A stretch of 64,000 nucleotides of DNA from Metabacillus sp. KUDC1714 (lineage in GTDB: Bacteria; Bacillota; Bacilli; Bacillales; Bacillaceae). How positions within the stretch are numbered: position 1 is the first letter of the stretch; every line of letters begins with the position of its first letter. Made by a program: the position numbers and the translations under genes. Below, piece by piece: positions 1 through 9,039 of this stretch. Under the pieces are notes generated by a model. That model saw only the letters and a list, made by a program, of their open reading frames with translations, had not been told where the DNA came from and did not search any database. The DNA is taken from the NCBI RefSeq assembly GCF_014217835.1, contig NZ_CP055263.1, positions 5,397,501-5,461,500 of the forward strand, given 5' to 3'.

Positions 1-845
1 ACACTTATAATAGCCCGTTCAGGTGACCAAGAAAGCAAAGAAGTTCCATGAATTTCAAATGAATTAACCGTTTCACGATAATCTGCAGTAATTGTCTTAA
101 GTGTCCCAAATCGACTCCTGAGTTCATTCAATTTACCGTCATACAATAAGCTCCCCTTTCCGATTAAGATGACTCTGTCAGCTAAAGCTTCGATATCATT
201 CATATCATGTGTGGTAAGAATGACAGTAACTCCTTTTTCTTTATTAATTGTTTTAATAAACTGGCGAACGGCAATTTTTGAAACGGCATCAAGTCCAATA
301 GTTGGTTCATCCAAAAATAATATTTTCGGACTATGTAGAAGTGAGGCAGCGATTTCACAACGCATCCGTTGCCCTAAGCTTAATTGTCTTACTGGGGAAT
401 TGATGAGACTTTGCAGATCGAGTGTTTCTACAAGTAGATTAATATTATCTTTATATTCTTTTTGAGGAATTTTGTAAATATCGCGAAGAAGCTCAAATGA
501 GTCCATTACTGGTACATCCCACCACAGTTGAGAGCGTTGTCCAAAAACCACTCCGATATTTTGAACATATGAAACTCTGTCCTTCCAAGGAGTGTACCCC
601 ATAATGCTGCAGGTTCCTCGGTCAGGAACCAAAATACCGCTCATTAACTTTATCGTTGTAGATTTACCTGCACCATTTGGACCGATATAGCCTACAATTT
701 CCCCCGGTTCAATAGAAAAAGAGATATCTTTTAACGCTTCAACAATAAAATGTTCCCTATAAAACAGCGCTTTCACAGACTGCCTCAAACCAGTAGTTCG
801 CTTGGCAACTTTGAAGGATTTACTTAAGCCTTCTATAGTAATCAA
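1..845 (-). CDS. ABC-2 type exporter ATP-binding protein (3' end outside window)
   Basis: This is the ATPase subunit of an ABC exporter; reading the minus strand gives one open frame that runs off the left edge. It shows Walker A (GPNGAGKST), a Q-loop region, the signature LSLGQRMR and Walker B LFLDEPTIGLD followed by a TTHD switch histidine. The long stretch before Walker A, with a GYIGPNG Walker A context and a WWDVPV segment, resembles the uncharacterised COG4586-type ATPases that pair with ABC-2 permeases. The start is TTG at 845, chosen because AGGAGG lies 8 bases upstream. The permease genes would be expected just outside the left edge. The substrate is unknown. Confidence 0.85.
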   Translation of the reverse strand, partial: MITIEGLSKSFKVAKRTTGLRQSVKALFYREHFIVEALKDISFSIEPGEIVGYIGPNGAGKSTTIKLMSGILVPDRGTCSIMGYTPWKDRVSYVQNIGVVFGQRSQLWWDVPVMDSFELLRDIYKIPQKEYKDNINLLVETLDLQSLINSPVRQLSLGQRMRCEIAASLLHSPKILFLDEPTIGLDAVSKIAVRQFIKTINKEKGVTVILTTHDMNDIEALADRVILIGKGSLLYDGKLNELRSRFGTLKTITADYRETVNSFEIHGTSLLSWSPERAIIS

Positions 846-880
846 TCGTTTTTCCTCCTAACATTTTGAATGGAAGAAAA

Positions 881-909
881 AATATATCATCATAAATCAT
901 GAATGTCAA
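881..909 (-). promoter_or_regulatory. sigma-A promoter of the ABC transporter gene
   Basis: On the minus strand TTGACA and TATATT are separated by 17 bases, an almost perfect housekeeping promoter. It ends about 35 bases before the TTG start at 845. Confidence 0.75.
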
Positions 910-960
910 TAAAATTTTCTGATTTTTCAAGCATCAATAACTTGGATGTGCTTTACAAAT

Positions 961-1005
961 AAAAAAAGCAGTGACATTTCAAATGAAAAATCCACTACTT
1001 TAATA
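961..1005 (-). terminator. Rho-independent terminator after the rhodanese-like gene
   Basis: The minus strand reads AGTAGTG, an inner AT-rich arm pair, CACTGCT and then a run of seven T. It lies directly after the stop at 1018. Confidence 0.6.
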
Positions 1006-1017
1006 GTTCCTATACAT

Positions 1018-1380
1018 TTACATTACCATATCTCTAGTATTATTATGACAAGCACACTCAGCTAAACTGTAACCTGTTACTTGGAAGCCATGCTTTTGTA
1101 AAAATCGAATTCCGATATTTTTTTCGAGTTTATTAGAAGCGATGACATAGACATGTTTCCTTGGAATTTCATGATAAAATCTTTTTAAATAAGGTATGGG
1201 AATGACAATTGCTTGAAAGGCTTGATTCTCTGATAAATTGTTATAATCTCTAAAATCAACTACAACATGATGATCATCAAGTTGAGATCGATTTACGTCA
1301 ATACATGGAACGCTTTTTATTGCCATATAACTTTTATAATAAAAATAACCTAAAATCAAAACAGTAATAAGTCCAATCAA
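1018..1380 (-). CDS. membrane-anchored rhodanese-like protein
   Basis: This protein of about 120 residues has an N-terminal membrane segment (residues 3-20) followed by a single rhodanese-type fold (VVVDFRDY..., then a YVIAS segment). The catalytic cysteine expected after the YVxx strand is missing (A-S instead of a Cys loop), so it is probably not an active sulfurtransferase. It ends in a short Cys-rich tail (CACH). The listed start is TTG, but the GGAGGG ribosome binding site is 19 bases away. An AUU codon 12 bases upstream has better spacing, so the true start is uncertain. Its function is unknown. Confidence 0.6.
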   Translation of the reverse strand: MIGLITVLILGYFYYKSYMAIKSVPCIDVNRSQLDDHHVVVDFRDYNNLSENQAFQAIVIPIPYLKRFYHEIPRKHVYVIASNKLEKNIGIRFLQKHGFQVTGYSLAECACHNNTRDMVM

Positions 1381-1616
1381 TAGATAAATAATGATTATTC
1401 CCTCCTTTGTTTATATTTCTCTAGCTCTATCTGCAATTATTAAAAAAATAAGATAGCCATATAGGCATATTGTTAATGCGCTATAAAATCTCACTTACTA
1501 ATATATAGTGAGTCAAGGTCTTTATTCAAGTAAAAAGATTCGCGCTTTACATTTTTTTGATTAGTTTTTTAACTGAAGCATAGATCCCTATTCATAATAG
1601 ACTATTTGCTTTTTTG

Positions 1617-1652
1617 AAACAGCCTAATACCAGTAGTGGTATTAGGCTGTTT
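1617..1652. terminator. strong hairpin, probable terminator
   Basis: A perfect stem, AACAGCCTAATACCA with its complement around a GTAG loop, is followed on the plus strand by a T-rich tract. It lies in the 386-base gap before the HAD gene. No plus-strand gene feeds it, so its direction is uncertain. Confidence 0.6.
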
Positions 1653-1675
1653 TATTTTTGTTTAGGAAATACTAA

Positions 1676-1765
1676 GGATAAGCGCTTTGACATCAGGCTC
1701 CAGCGTCTAGTGAACTTCACAGTCCTCCAGTTCATACGTCGCTTATCAAGGCCATCCGCTTTGTT
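1676..1765. repeat. possible decayed dispersed repeat downstream of the HAD gene
   Basis: The segment begins GATAAGCGC and ends GTCGCTTATC. It carries a GC-rich centre (CTCCAGCGTCTAG) unlike the surrounding AT-rich DNA. It resembles short GC-rich inverted repeats scattered in Bacillus genomes. No second copy was seen in this window. Confidence 0.3.
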
Positions 1766-1766
1766 A

Positions 1767-2555
1767 TTACTTGTTTAACTTGTCTAAAATAGGATAAAGT
1801 TCTTCAAGATGTGTAATTTCAAAAGTAGGGATAACTTCATTACGTTCTTTATCATGACGATTGATCCAAACAGATTTGATTCCAGCTCGAGAAGCGCCAA
1901 GGATATCTGTCATTAAATTATCACCAACCATGATTGCTTCATCTTTCGTTAAATTCATTTTTTCTAAGGCATGTTCAAATATAGAAGCATCTGGTTTTCC
2001 TCTTCCAAATGCACCAGAGATAATGATTTGTTCAAAATATGGAACAAGCTCAGGTGTAATATCTAATTTTGTATTTTGAAGATCTGGTGATCCATTTGTT
2101 AATAATAAAAGACGGTATGTATCCTTTAGCTCGTCCAATACCTTAAACGACTCGTCATATACAAATGGCTTTTGACGTCTTTGCGCAGGAAACTCTTCAG
2201 CTAGTTTGGCACCAAACTCTTGATCATCGATTCCGCAAGCCTTTAGCCCTCTTGTCCATGCTTCTTTACGATATGCGGGAACGATTTCTGACATCTTTTT
2301 AAAATTCTCTTCATCATCTAAAAAGTTTCCCCACAGTCCTTCAAATGGATTAATCCCGATCATTTGTGTAAATTCATACGTTTCATATGAAGAATATAGC
2401 TCTCTCGCTTCATTTCGTACAGCTTCTTCCAATTGATCTGGATCGACTCCGAATTTTTCATGAGCGATCTGACACGTAGCGATAAATGCTTCTTTTACAC
2501 TTTTTTGATCCCATAATAATGTATCATCTAAATCAAAGAAGATTGCTTTAATCAT
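1767..2555 (-). CDS. HAD superfamily hydrolase (YsaA/YjjG-like)
   Basis: This is a soluble phosphatase of 262 residues from the haloacid dehalogenase superfamily, subfamily IA. Motif I is FFDLDDTLL near the N-terminus, motif II is LLLTNGS, and motifs III/IV are K followed by [14 protein letters not shown] helical cap lies between residues 20 and 100. The ATG at 2555 is chosen over an ATG 36 bases upstream because GGGGGA precedes it at good spacing. Its relatives act on nucleotides or small phosphate esters. The substrate here cannot be told. Confidence 0.8.
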   Translation of the reverse strand: MIKAIFFDLDDTLLWDQKSVKEAFIATCQIAHEKFGVDPDQLEEAVRNEARELYSSYETYEFTQMIGINPFEGLWGNFLDDEENFKKMSEIVPAYRKEAWTRGLKACGIDDQEFGAKLAEEFPAQRRQKPFVYDESFKVLDELKDTYRLLLLTNGSPDLQNTKLDITPELVPYFEQIIISGAFGRGKPDASIFEHALEKMNLTKDEAIMVGDNLMTDILGASRAGIKSVWINRHDKERNEVIPTFEITHLEELYPILDKLNK

Positions 2556-2703
2556 ATTTATTCCCCCAGTTCTGTAAACTACTATATGCAAAAACTCATA
2601 CTATTCAAACAATAGATTACAGAGATTTTTTCAATATGTAAATAGGATAGAGAAAATCAATTTACGAAAACAGAAAATAATTGACTAGGTACTTTATTTA
2701 AAT

Positions 2704-2733
2704 AAAAAAACCGTTTAGCGTGTAAACGGTTTT
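2704..2733 (-). terminator. terminator of the uraD transcript
   Basis: The arms AAAACCGTTTA and TAAACGGTTTT are followed by a T run on the minus strand. The hairpin follows the uraD/uricase-scar region. Confidence 0.8.
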
Positions 2734-2768
2734 AACAAACTAGGAGGATTATTCAAATGTGATTGTGG

Positions 2769-2822
2769 TTATTTTTTTATAATATACATCTCCTTACCGT
2801 AATACATTGTTCGATTTTCCAT
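2769..2822 (-). pseudogene. urate oxidase remnant (N-terminal stub only)
   Basis: Inside the 3' end of uraD, in another frame, an ATG opens a peptide reading MENRTMYYGK. This matches the conserved start of bacillar urate oxidases (xRTMYYGKGDVY). The frame then gives EMYIIKK and stops after 17 residues. Losing one G would explain the shift, because the neighbouring frame reads GDVY immediately after. About 300 codons of uricase are absent; the terminator follows within 70 bases. The stub therefore looks like a deletion scar. In B. subtilis the same two activities are fused as PucL. Confidence 0.65.
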
Positions 2823-3351
2823 GATTATAGCTCCCTTCGTTTGTAACAATATCTCTTAATCTAAACCATGATATTTTATAAATTTCCTCCATAGCTGTTT
2901 CAAATTCTTGTTCTTCTTTATTTTTAACTCTCCTCTTCATTGTGTCATAAATAGAATCTTTATTATGACCACGTACTGCTAAAACAAAAGGGAAACCAAA
3001 TTTCTTAATGTATTTGTTGTTAAGCGCCAGAAAACGCTTATATTCATTTGGGGAAAGCTGATCTAAACCTGCTTGTTGTTGTTCAAATTTTGAAGAAGTG
3101 GACAATTTTATTTTTGTACCTAAATCAGGATGTGCTAGAATTAAAGCGAACTTTTCTTCCTTTGAAGATTTCTCAACAAGCTTTACCATTGAACGATGAA
3201 GAAATTGTATCGAAGGAAAAGGTCGTAACTCCCATACTTTGTCAGCAATCCAAGGAGTATCCTCGAATATCCAGCCAAGAAGTGCTACAAACTCACTCTG
3301 TGAAAATTCGTTCACATCCTTAATTGTAATCAAATAATCACTCCATCCCAA
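2794..3351 (-). CDS. uraD: 2-oxo-4-hydroxy-4-carboxy-5-ureidoimidazoline (OHCU) decarboxylase
   Basis: UraD converts OHCU, made from urate, to S-allantoin. The 185-residue protein matches the N-terminal half of B. subtilis PucL throughout. It has the active-site motif HPDLGTK near residue 94, the QQQAGLDQLS segment, FGFPFVLAVRG, and an EIYKISWFRLRDIV C-terminal helix. In PucL this domain is fused to uricase. Here it stands alone, and its last codons overlap the uricase stub at 2769-2822. It is divergent from pucR across 190 bases, which suits control by PucR. With uricase gone its natural substrate may no longer be made unless another urate oxidase exists elsewhere. Confidence 0.85.
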   Translation of the reverse strand: MGWSDYLITIKDVNEFSQSEFVALLGWIFEDTPWIADKVWELRPFPSIQFLHRSMVKLVEKSSKEEKFALILAHPDLGTKIKLSTSSKFEQQQAGLDQLSPNEYKRFLALNNKYIKKFGFPFVLAVRGHNKDSIYDTMKRRVKNKEEQEFETAMEEIYKISWFRLRDIVTNEGSYNHGKSNNVLR

Positions 3352-3463
3352 ATTTAATGTTATTAATTGTTACATATTATGTTATATTATTTACATAATA
3401 ATCATTTCCTCTTCATATTTCATTAGTTATTATCACTAGTTTTAGAAATTTTTCTTAGCCAAA

Positions 3464-3471
3464 TTAACCAA
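3464..3471 (-). promoter_or_regulatory. candidate PucR box
   Basis: TTGGTTAA on the minus strand matches the core of the recalled B. subtilis PucR box (WWWCNTTGGTTAA). The flanking WWWC part is poor. It lies between the divergent uraD and pucR starts. Confidence 0.35.
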
Positions 3472-3543
3472 CAAGCATAAGAAATGGTTTTATCGATTAT
3501 TTTTATGTTACTTTTCCTAACATTACAATGAGGTGGGAACTTG

Positions 3544-5202
3544 ATGAAAATTAGTGAATTATTAAAAATTCCGATTCTTTCCAATGCAAAAATTGCTGCA
3601 GGCAAAAACGGTGTAGGTCGAAGTGTGCAATCAGTCAACATGATGGATGCCCCTGATATTATTCAATTTTTAAAGCCCAATGAATTATTAGTGACCACAG
3701 CATATTTTATTCGAGACAACCCTACAGAAATGGTCAAACTCGTTAGATTTATGGCAAAAAATAATTGCTCAGGACTCGGAATAAAAACTAGACGCTTTTT
3801 ACATTCCATCCCCTCTGAAGTTATTAAAATAGCAAATGAAGAGAACCTTCCCTTAATTGAACTTCCTCTTGAACATTCATTAGGAGAAATTGTTAATGAG
3901 TCATTAAGTTACATTCTAGCAAGACGAACAAAGGAGCTACAATTCGCAATAAATACGCAAAGAGAATTTACCAAGCTTGTACATAAGGGAGAAAAATTAT
4001 CAAAAATAATTGATCGTCTTTCCACGATTCTCGATAAACCGATTTTGCTTATTGATCATTTAAATCGTGTAATAGTTGAAACACACCACTTTCGTAGCAC
4101 CGAAATGAAAAAACTCAGAAAAAATATTGTAAAAGACATCGATGCTAATCATTCGTCAATTAAACAGCAACCACTTTACCTTTCTGTTTACAAACCATCT
4201 TCCCTAAAGGGCAAATTCGTTCATTTTTTTCCGATCGATACCTATTTTAAGAAAAGTTATTTACTAATTATTGGTTTTGATTATCCCGTTGACGGATACA
4301 CTCTCTTATCAGTGGAGCAAGTAACGAATGTTATTTCCTTCGAGCTCCTGAAACAACATGCATTATCGGAGAAAAATCTACATATTAAAAATAATTTTTT
4401 TACAGCATTATTAGATGGTGACTTACCTGAAAGTGAGGTTTTGAAACGAGGGGGAAAATACGGACTAAAAAAGGATCAATCTTACAATGTAATTGCCTGT
4501 AAAATTGATGAAAATAACGAAAAGATAACACAATCTCTTTCTTTTTATAACTCATTTCAAGTGGAAGGTTTTAAATACACGATTTATGAGCATTTAAAAT
4601 CAATGTTTTCAAAAACAGGAATGGAGTTTTGTATTTTTATAAAGAATGATATTTTTGTTCTATTACTAGATCGAGAGAATATGAAATCTGAACAGCAATT
4701 AACTGAGTTTATTCAATCCGTTCAAAAGAAACTGCATGAGCAATTAAACGTGTCTATTTCTTTTGGTGTAAGTACTCACTGTAAGGATATACGGAATATT
4801 CACAGGGGCTATCGACATGCTGTGGAAGCATTGGAGGCAGGGTATCAACTTAGAAAGAGTCATTTTATTCAAACATATCGCACCAAGGATATCACTGAAT
4901 TACTCCAAATGATCCCACTTGCTAATGTAACAGAGTTTTATGAGAGCACCCTTAAAGAACTTGCCTATACAACCAATAAAGATTTACTAAGTTTAGTACA
5001 AACCATTTCTGTTTTTATTGAAAATCATTGCCAAATCGCCGAAACAGCTAAACGGTTATACGTTCATCGAAATACAGTTGTTTATCGGCTAGAAAAATGC
5101 GAAGAATTATTAAACATCTCCTTAAAAGATTCTGATGAAACACTAAGACTTCGGATTGCTTTGTTAATCCGTTCGTTTCTTCTGGAAAAGGTAAAACCTT
5201 AG
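3544..5202 (+). CDS. pucR: PucR-type purine catabolism regulator
   Basis: This transcription factor of 552 residues senses purine breakdown and controls puc genes. The N-terminal PucR domain (residues 1-120) reads ISELLKIPIL...NMMDAPDII...NELLVTTAYF. A central GGDEF-like region (about 290-420) and a C-terminal helix-turn-helix follow, the latter showing CQIAETAKRLYVHRNTVVYR near residue 500. Length and order match B. subtilis PucR. The ATG at 3544 is preferred to TTG at 3541 because GAGGTGG lies at the right distance. The gene is convergent with pucE and shares a terminator with it. The family is known to act with allantoin-type effectors, but that is not visible here. Confidence 0.88.
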   Translation: MKISELLKIPILSNAKIAAGKNGVGRSVQSVNMMDAPDIIQFLKPNELLVTTAYFIRDNPTEMVKLVRFMAKNNCSGLGIKTRRFLHSIPSEVIKIANEENLPLIELPLEHSLGEIVNESLSYILARRTKELQFAINTQREFTKLVHKGEKLSKIIDRLSTILDKPILLIDHLNRVIVETHHFRSTEMKKLRKNIVKDIDANHSSIKQQPLYLSVYKPSSLKGKFVHFFPIDTYFKKSYLLIIGFDYPVDGYTLLSVEQVTNVISFELLKQHALSEKNLHIKNNFFTALLDGDLPESEVLKRGGKYGLKKDQSYNVIACKIDENNEKITQSLSFYNSFQVEGFKYTIYEHLKSMFSKTGMEFCIFIKNDIFVLLLDRENMKSEQQLTEFIQSVQKKLHEQLNVSISFGVSTHCKDIRNIHRGYRHAVEALEAGYQLRKSHFIQTYRTKDITELLQMIPLANVTEFYESTLKELAYTTNKDLLSLVQTISVFIENHCQIAETAKRLYVHRNTVVYRLEKCEELLNISLKDSDETLRLRIALLIRSFLLEKVKP

Positions 5203-5228
5203 GTGGACCTTTTTCACTCTAAGGTTTT
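5193..5228. terminator. bidirectional terminator between pucR and pucE
   Basis: AAAACCTTAG and CTAAGGTTTT form a perfect 10-bp stem. It includes the pucR stop codon and the last codons of pucE, so the hairpin is built from coding ends. T tracts are short on both sides. Confidence 0.6.
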
Positions 5229-5753
5229 ATTGTCAAAAATAGCCGAAGATTCATTTTTATAACGCTGAACCGCCCGAAGAATTCCATTGTACCCCGTACA
5301 TCTACAAAGATTACCACATAAATAGTCGAGCACTTCTTCTTCTGTTGGCTGATTATTTTTGTCTAACAATGATTTTAGGGCAATAACCATACCCGGAGTA
5401 CAATACCCACATTGAAGGGCACCTTCCTCCAAAAATGCTTGTTGGATCGGGTGGAGATTCTCTTGTGAAACCTGTTCGATTGTTTCGATTACCATACCAT
5501 TGGCTTGATAAGCCATAACTAAACAAGAATTAACCACATTTCCGTTCATTAAAACGGAACACGAACCACACCTACCTATTTCACATGATATTTTTGTTCC
5601 GGTTAATTCTAAATCTTTACGTAAAAGGTCAACTAATCGATAGGTAGGGGGTATAATAAGACTGTACAATCGACCATTAATTGTTATGTTTAATGCAATC
5701 TTATTTTCTAGTATTCTATCATTTGTACTATTTTCAAACCTATCAATTTTCAT
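5214..5753 (-). CDS. pucE: xanthine dehydrogenase, [2Fe-2S] subunit
   Basis: This 179-residue iron-sulfur subunit passes electrons from the molybdenum centre to FAD during hypoxanthine/xanthine oxidation. The plant-type ferredoxin domain has C57, C62, C65 and C77 (CEIGRCGSC...SC). The second cluster domain has C115, C118, C150 and C152 (CGYC...CRC). It is the last gene of the puc operon. Its ATG overlaps the pucD stop by 4 bases (ATGA), so translation is probably coupled. It resembles PucE of B. subtilis in length and position. Confidence 0.92.
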   Translation of the reverse strand: MKIDRFENSTNDRILENKIALNITINGRLYSLIIPPTYRLVDLLRKDLELTGTKISCEIGRCGSCSVLMNGNVVNSCLVMAYQANGMVIETIEQVSQENLHPIQQAFLEEGALQCGYCTPGMVIALKSLLDKNNQPTEEEVLDYLCGNLCRCTGYNGILRAVQRYKNESSAIFDNKTLE

Positions 5754-8047
5754 TCAGATACCCCCTGTTTATAAAACGAAAATGAAGTCGTCTGAAGAGC
5801 ATTCAATATTTCTTCAGAAGAAACAGGTAGCTTCTTGACCCATAATCCGCACGCATCATGAATTGCTGCGGTAATTGCTGGAGCAACAGCAACAGTGCCA
5901 ATTTCACCAACACCTCTAGGTCCGAACACATCGTTTTCAATTAAGGATTCATCAACATAAACATTAGTCGAAAGAGGGATGTCCCTTATCGTTGGAATAA
6001 TGTACGAATCAAAATTCTCAGTATGATAACGAGCGTTTTCCATTAGCGAATCTTCAAATAGAGTAAAACCTAGTCCCATAATGGCCCCACCCTCAATTTG
6101 TCCTAAATAGCCTAGTGGATTGACGACAGGACCTGCTGCAACAGCATGATCAAGCTTTGTCACCTTAATTTGACCTGTTAATTGATTCACTTCAACCTCA
6201 ACTGCAACGGCTGCATACGTGTGTAGATAATGCCCGCCAATAACCGCATCAGGAGTTGTCGGAAAATGAAATTGCGTTGAACAAACAGGAAGCTCTGTTT
6301 TCAATCTGTTTGCAAGTTCTTTATAGGTGATCACACTCTTATCCTTTTCACCTTTCTCCCAAACGCCATTTTCTCCGAGCGTCAGAGTCTCCACTGCAAC
6401 ACCAGAAATACGTGATGCAGCATTTAGTAGCTTGTTTTTCCAAGGTCCTTTTAATTTGTTGATTCCTTGCCATATCATGTTTGTTGAACGAGAGGCAGTC
6501 GAGGAGCCTGAGGCAGGAACTATCCCAGTATCCCCAATAACGATTTTCACATCTTCTTTCGCACAACCGAGCATATCTGTCAGCAATATTTCAACTGTTG
6601 CTAGTAACCCTTGTCCAAACTCTTCAAAACCAAACGCTATTTCAATCTTCCCCTCTTCCGTTAGAGAAAGGCGGGCACCAGATGGATCTGGCCTTCCAAA
6701 GCCAAGCCCACCACCATGCATGGTGATAGCAGCACCTTTTCCCCTTAACCTCCACTTATCTTTTGGTTTTAGAGGAGTTGTTAATATTGGTGAGGACTTA
6801 ATCATCTCCAGAACATTTTTCGCTCCATCATTCGCAACAATCCGTTGACCAAGTGGCCCTAAGTCATCTGCCTCTCTAATATTCATCTCTCGTAATTTTA
6901 AAGGATCAATATTTAGTATTTCTGCAAGTCTATCAATTTGTGATTCTAAAGCAAAGGTTACTTGATTACCACCAAAACCCCTAAACTCACCTGAAACCCC
7001 ATTATTCGTAAATACTGAAATCCCTTCGATATCAACATTTTGAATTCTATACGGACCAGTCGAATGCTCTACTGCAAAATCCAATACAGCTGGTCCTAAT
7101 GTGGCATATGCCCCTGTATCAGCAGTGATTCTAACAAAATGACCAACTAACAAACCATTTTCTTTTGCACCTGTAATCATTTTTATTTTCATAGGGTGAC
7201 GTTTTATTCCTGCTTTGACAGATTCAATTCGCTTGTTATGGAGTTTCACTGGTCTATTCGACTTTATCGCAAGCAATGCCGCATATGGTTGGATATTCAA
7301 CTCATCCTTCCCACCGAATGAACCTCCGATTGGACTTGAAATAACACGAATATCACTTTCAGGCATTGCCAAAATTCTAGCCAACTGCATACGATCCTTG
7401 AATCCGTGCTGTGTCGCAGCATATACTGTGATTTTACCATCCGCTTCTGGAACAACGACACCACCCTCAGTTTCCATATACGCATGCATTTGTCTCGGTG
7501 TTTCATATGTTTCCTCTACAATAAATGGGCACTCATCAATTGCACTCATGACATCATCGCTACTTTTATAGCCTGCACGATGAAGGATATTCCCTCCAGG
7601 ATGTAATTTAACCGCAGAATCAATTAAAGCCGTTTCAGGATCATCAATCACTTCAAGTATTTCATACTCAACCTCAATCAACTCGATCGCCTTATCAGCA
7701 ATTTCTTCACTTTCAGCCGCTACAGCAGCCACTGCATCCCCCACATACCGCACAACATCTTCACATAAAACCGGCTGATCCGGGAATATCAAACCAAATC
7801 GATTCATACCAACTACATCCTTATGAGTAACGACAGCAAAAACACCTTCTAATTGTTCTGCTTTCGATGTTGAAATCGACAAAATTTTAGCATGAGGATA
7901 AGAACTCCGTAACACTTTCCCATAGAGCATACCTGGAAAAGAATAATCAGTTAAATATTTAAGAGATCCTGTTACCTTATCATATCCATCAGGACGGATT
8001 TTCCATTTTTCTTGAAAATTATCTCTTATCAATTTCACATATCTCAT
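5750..8047 (-). CDS. pucD: xanthine dehydrogenase, molybdopterin-binding subunit
   Basis: This is the 765-residue catalytic subunit of a xanthine-dehydrogenase-type molybdenum hydroxylase. The N-terminal domain (about 20-130) is the Ald_Xan_dh_C hammerhead type. The molybdopterin region shows GGSFGGKDE, EFRGFGGNQ and FGFEEFGQG, with the catalytic glutamate in GVGEIG near the C-terminus. Its length is close to B. subtilis PucD. It overlaps pucC by ATGA upstream and pucE by ATGA downstream, giving three translationally coupled subunits. Oxidation of hypoxanthine and xanthine is inferred from the operon; related substrates are possible. Confidence 0.92.
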   Translation of the reverse strand: MRYVKLIRDNFQEKWKIRPDGYDKVTGSLKYLTDYSFPGMLYGKVLRSSYPHAKILSISTSKAEQLEGVFAVVTHKDVVGMNRFGLIFPDQPVLCEDVVRYVGDAVAAVAAESEEIADKAIELIEVEYEILEVIDDPETALIDSAVKLHPGGNILHRAGYKSSDDVMSAIDECPFIVEETYETPRQMHAYMETEGGVVVPEADGKITVYAATQHGFKDRMQLARILAMPESDIRVISSPIGGSFGGKDELNIQPYAALLAIKSNRPVKLHNKRIESVKAGIKRHPMKIKMITGAKENGLLVGHFVRITADTGAYATLGPAVLDFAVEHSTGPYRIQNVDIEGISVFTNNGVSGEFRGFGGNQVTFALESQIDRLAEILNIDPLKLREMNIREADDLGPLGQRIVANDGAKNVLEMIKSSPILTTPLKPKDKWRLRGKGAAITMHGGGLGFGRPDPSGARLSLTEEGKIEIAFGFEEFGQGLLATVEILLTDMLGCAKEDVKIVIGDTGIVPASGSSTASRSTNMIWQGINKLKGPWKNKLLNAASRISGVAVETLTLGENGVWEKGEKDKSVITYKELANRLKTELPVCSTQFHFPTTPDAVIGGHYLHTYAAVAVEVEVNQLTGQIKVTKLDHAVAAGPVVNPLGYLGQIEGGAIMGLGFTLFEDSLMENARYHTENFDSYIIPTIRDIPLSTNVYVDESLIENDVFGPRGVGEIGTVAVAPAITAAIHDACGLWVKKLPVSSEEILNALQTTSFSFYKQGVSE

Positions 8048-8940
8048 CCTTCCTTATCACAAAAAATGTTCATTAATTCAGCAACAAGTAGATTTGCTGC
8101 TACGTGCTTGCGATATGTCTCAGTTATAAAAGGATCAGAGTAGGAATTGATTTCATCAACAATTTCTAGGTAAAGAGATCTTAGTAAATTTTCATCAAAA
8201 TCGTTTGTTTCCAATATTTTTTCAACTACTATTAGTCGACATGGATCATTGTTACCTCCACCGACAGCGATTCCAATATACTCCAATCGCTTAGCACTTA
8301 TTCGCCTCCATTGCGCACAAATTGTTACCAAAGCTGGTGTAAATGCTTCTCTTCTCCCCACTTTCTTAAAAAAGGCTTGTTCTCCCTTCTTTTGACAAGG
8401 AATACGAATTAATAGCAATAGATAGTTAAGTTGTGGTGTATCCTTTAGTAAGCTAAGCAATCCCCATAATTTTATAACCTTTGTCTCGTCTTGAATTCTT
8501 ATAGTCAATTCAGCATCTAAAACAAGCAGAGCAGGAATGGAATCACCGATACCACTCGCAATATTCCCACCAAGTGTTGCCCGATTTCGGACAGCAGGCG
8601 CTGCAATCTTTTTACATGCCTCAACAAGTAATTGAGCATGTTCATTGATAATTGGGTTTTCTATACATTCAGAAATTGTCGTTAGTGCACCTATTTCTAC
8701 GAATGAAGAATCCCCTCGCTCAATATACTCTACCCCTTTTAACTCAGTAATTGGTTCTAAGTTTATTAATGTCGTTGAAAGCGGTTGGCCAAATTCCCAA
8801 TTAAGCTGGATAAGTGTTCCTCCTGCGATAAAAACACCACCTAATTCTCTCAACCTCATAGCATCCTGAATGAGACGTGGATGTTCAACTAAAATATCTG
8901 ATTTCTTTATGTCAGCCATCTCATTTTTCACCGTGATCAC
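8044..8940 (-). CDS. pucC: xanthine dehydrogenase, FAD-binding subunit
   Basis: This 298-residue flavin subunit belongs to the FAD_binding_5/CO_deh_flav_C family. It shows the two FAD motifs AGGTLIQ near residue 40 and ATLGGNIASG near 130. The C-terminal domain covers roughly 190-295. The start is GTG at 8940, supported by AGGAGGGATAG just upstream. It overlaps pucD by ATGA and is separated from pucB by about 100 bases, the only sizeable gap between puc genes. It hands electrons from the Fe-S centres to NAD+. Confidence 0.9.
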   Translation of the reverse strand: MITVKNEMADIKKSDILVEHPRLIQDAMRLRELGGVFIAGGTLIQLNWEFGQPLSTTLINLEPITELKGVEYIERGDSSFVEIGALTTISECIENPIINEHAQLLVEACKKIAAPAVRNRATLGGNIASGIGDSIPALLVLDAELTIRIQDETKVIKLWGLLSLLKDTPQLNYLLLLIRIPCQKKGEQAFFKKVGRREAFTPALVTICAQWRRISAKRLEYIGIAVGGGNNDPCRLIVVEKILETNDFDENLLRSLYLEIVDEINSYSDPFITETYRKHVAANLLVAELMNIFCDKEG

Positions 8941-9039
8941 CTATCCCTCCTGAAATGTCCTTAAGTGAATGACTAAAAAATCGTCTAAAGCATAATTAGG
9001 GATAAGTAGAAGTAAGGAGAACTTCTAGCTATGAGTAGC

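Noticed and set aside
6327..6848. 173-codon plus-strand frame opposite pucD
   Set aside because: Lies wholly antisense to a well-supported gene, has no ribosome binding site, and its composition mirrors the real gene.
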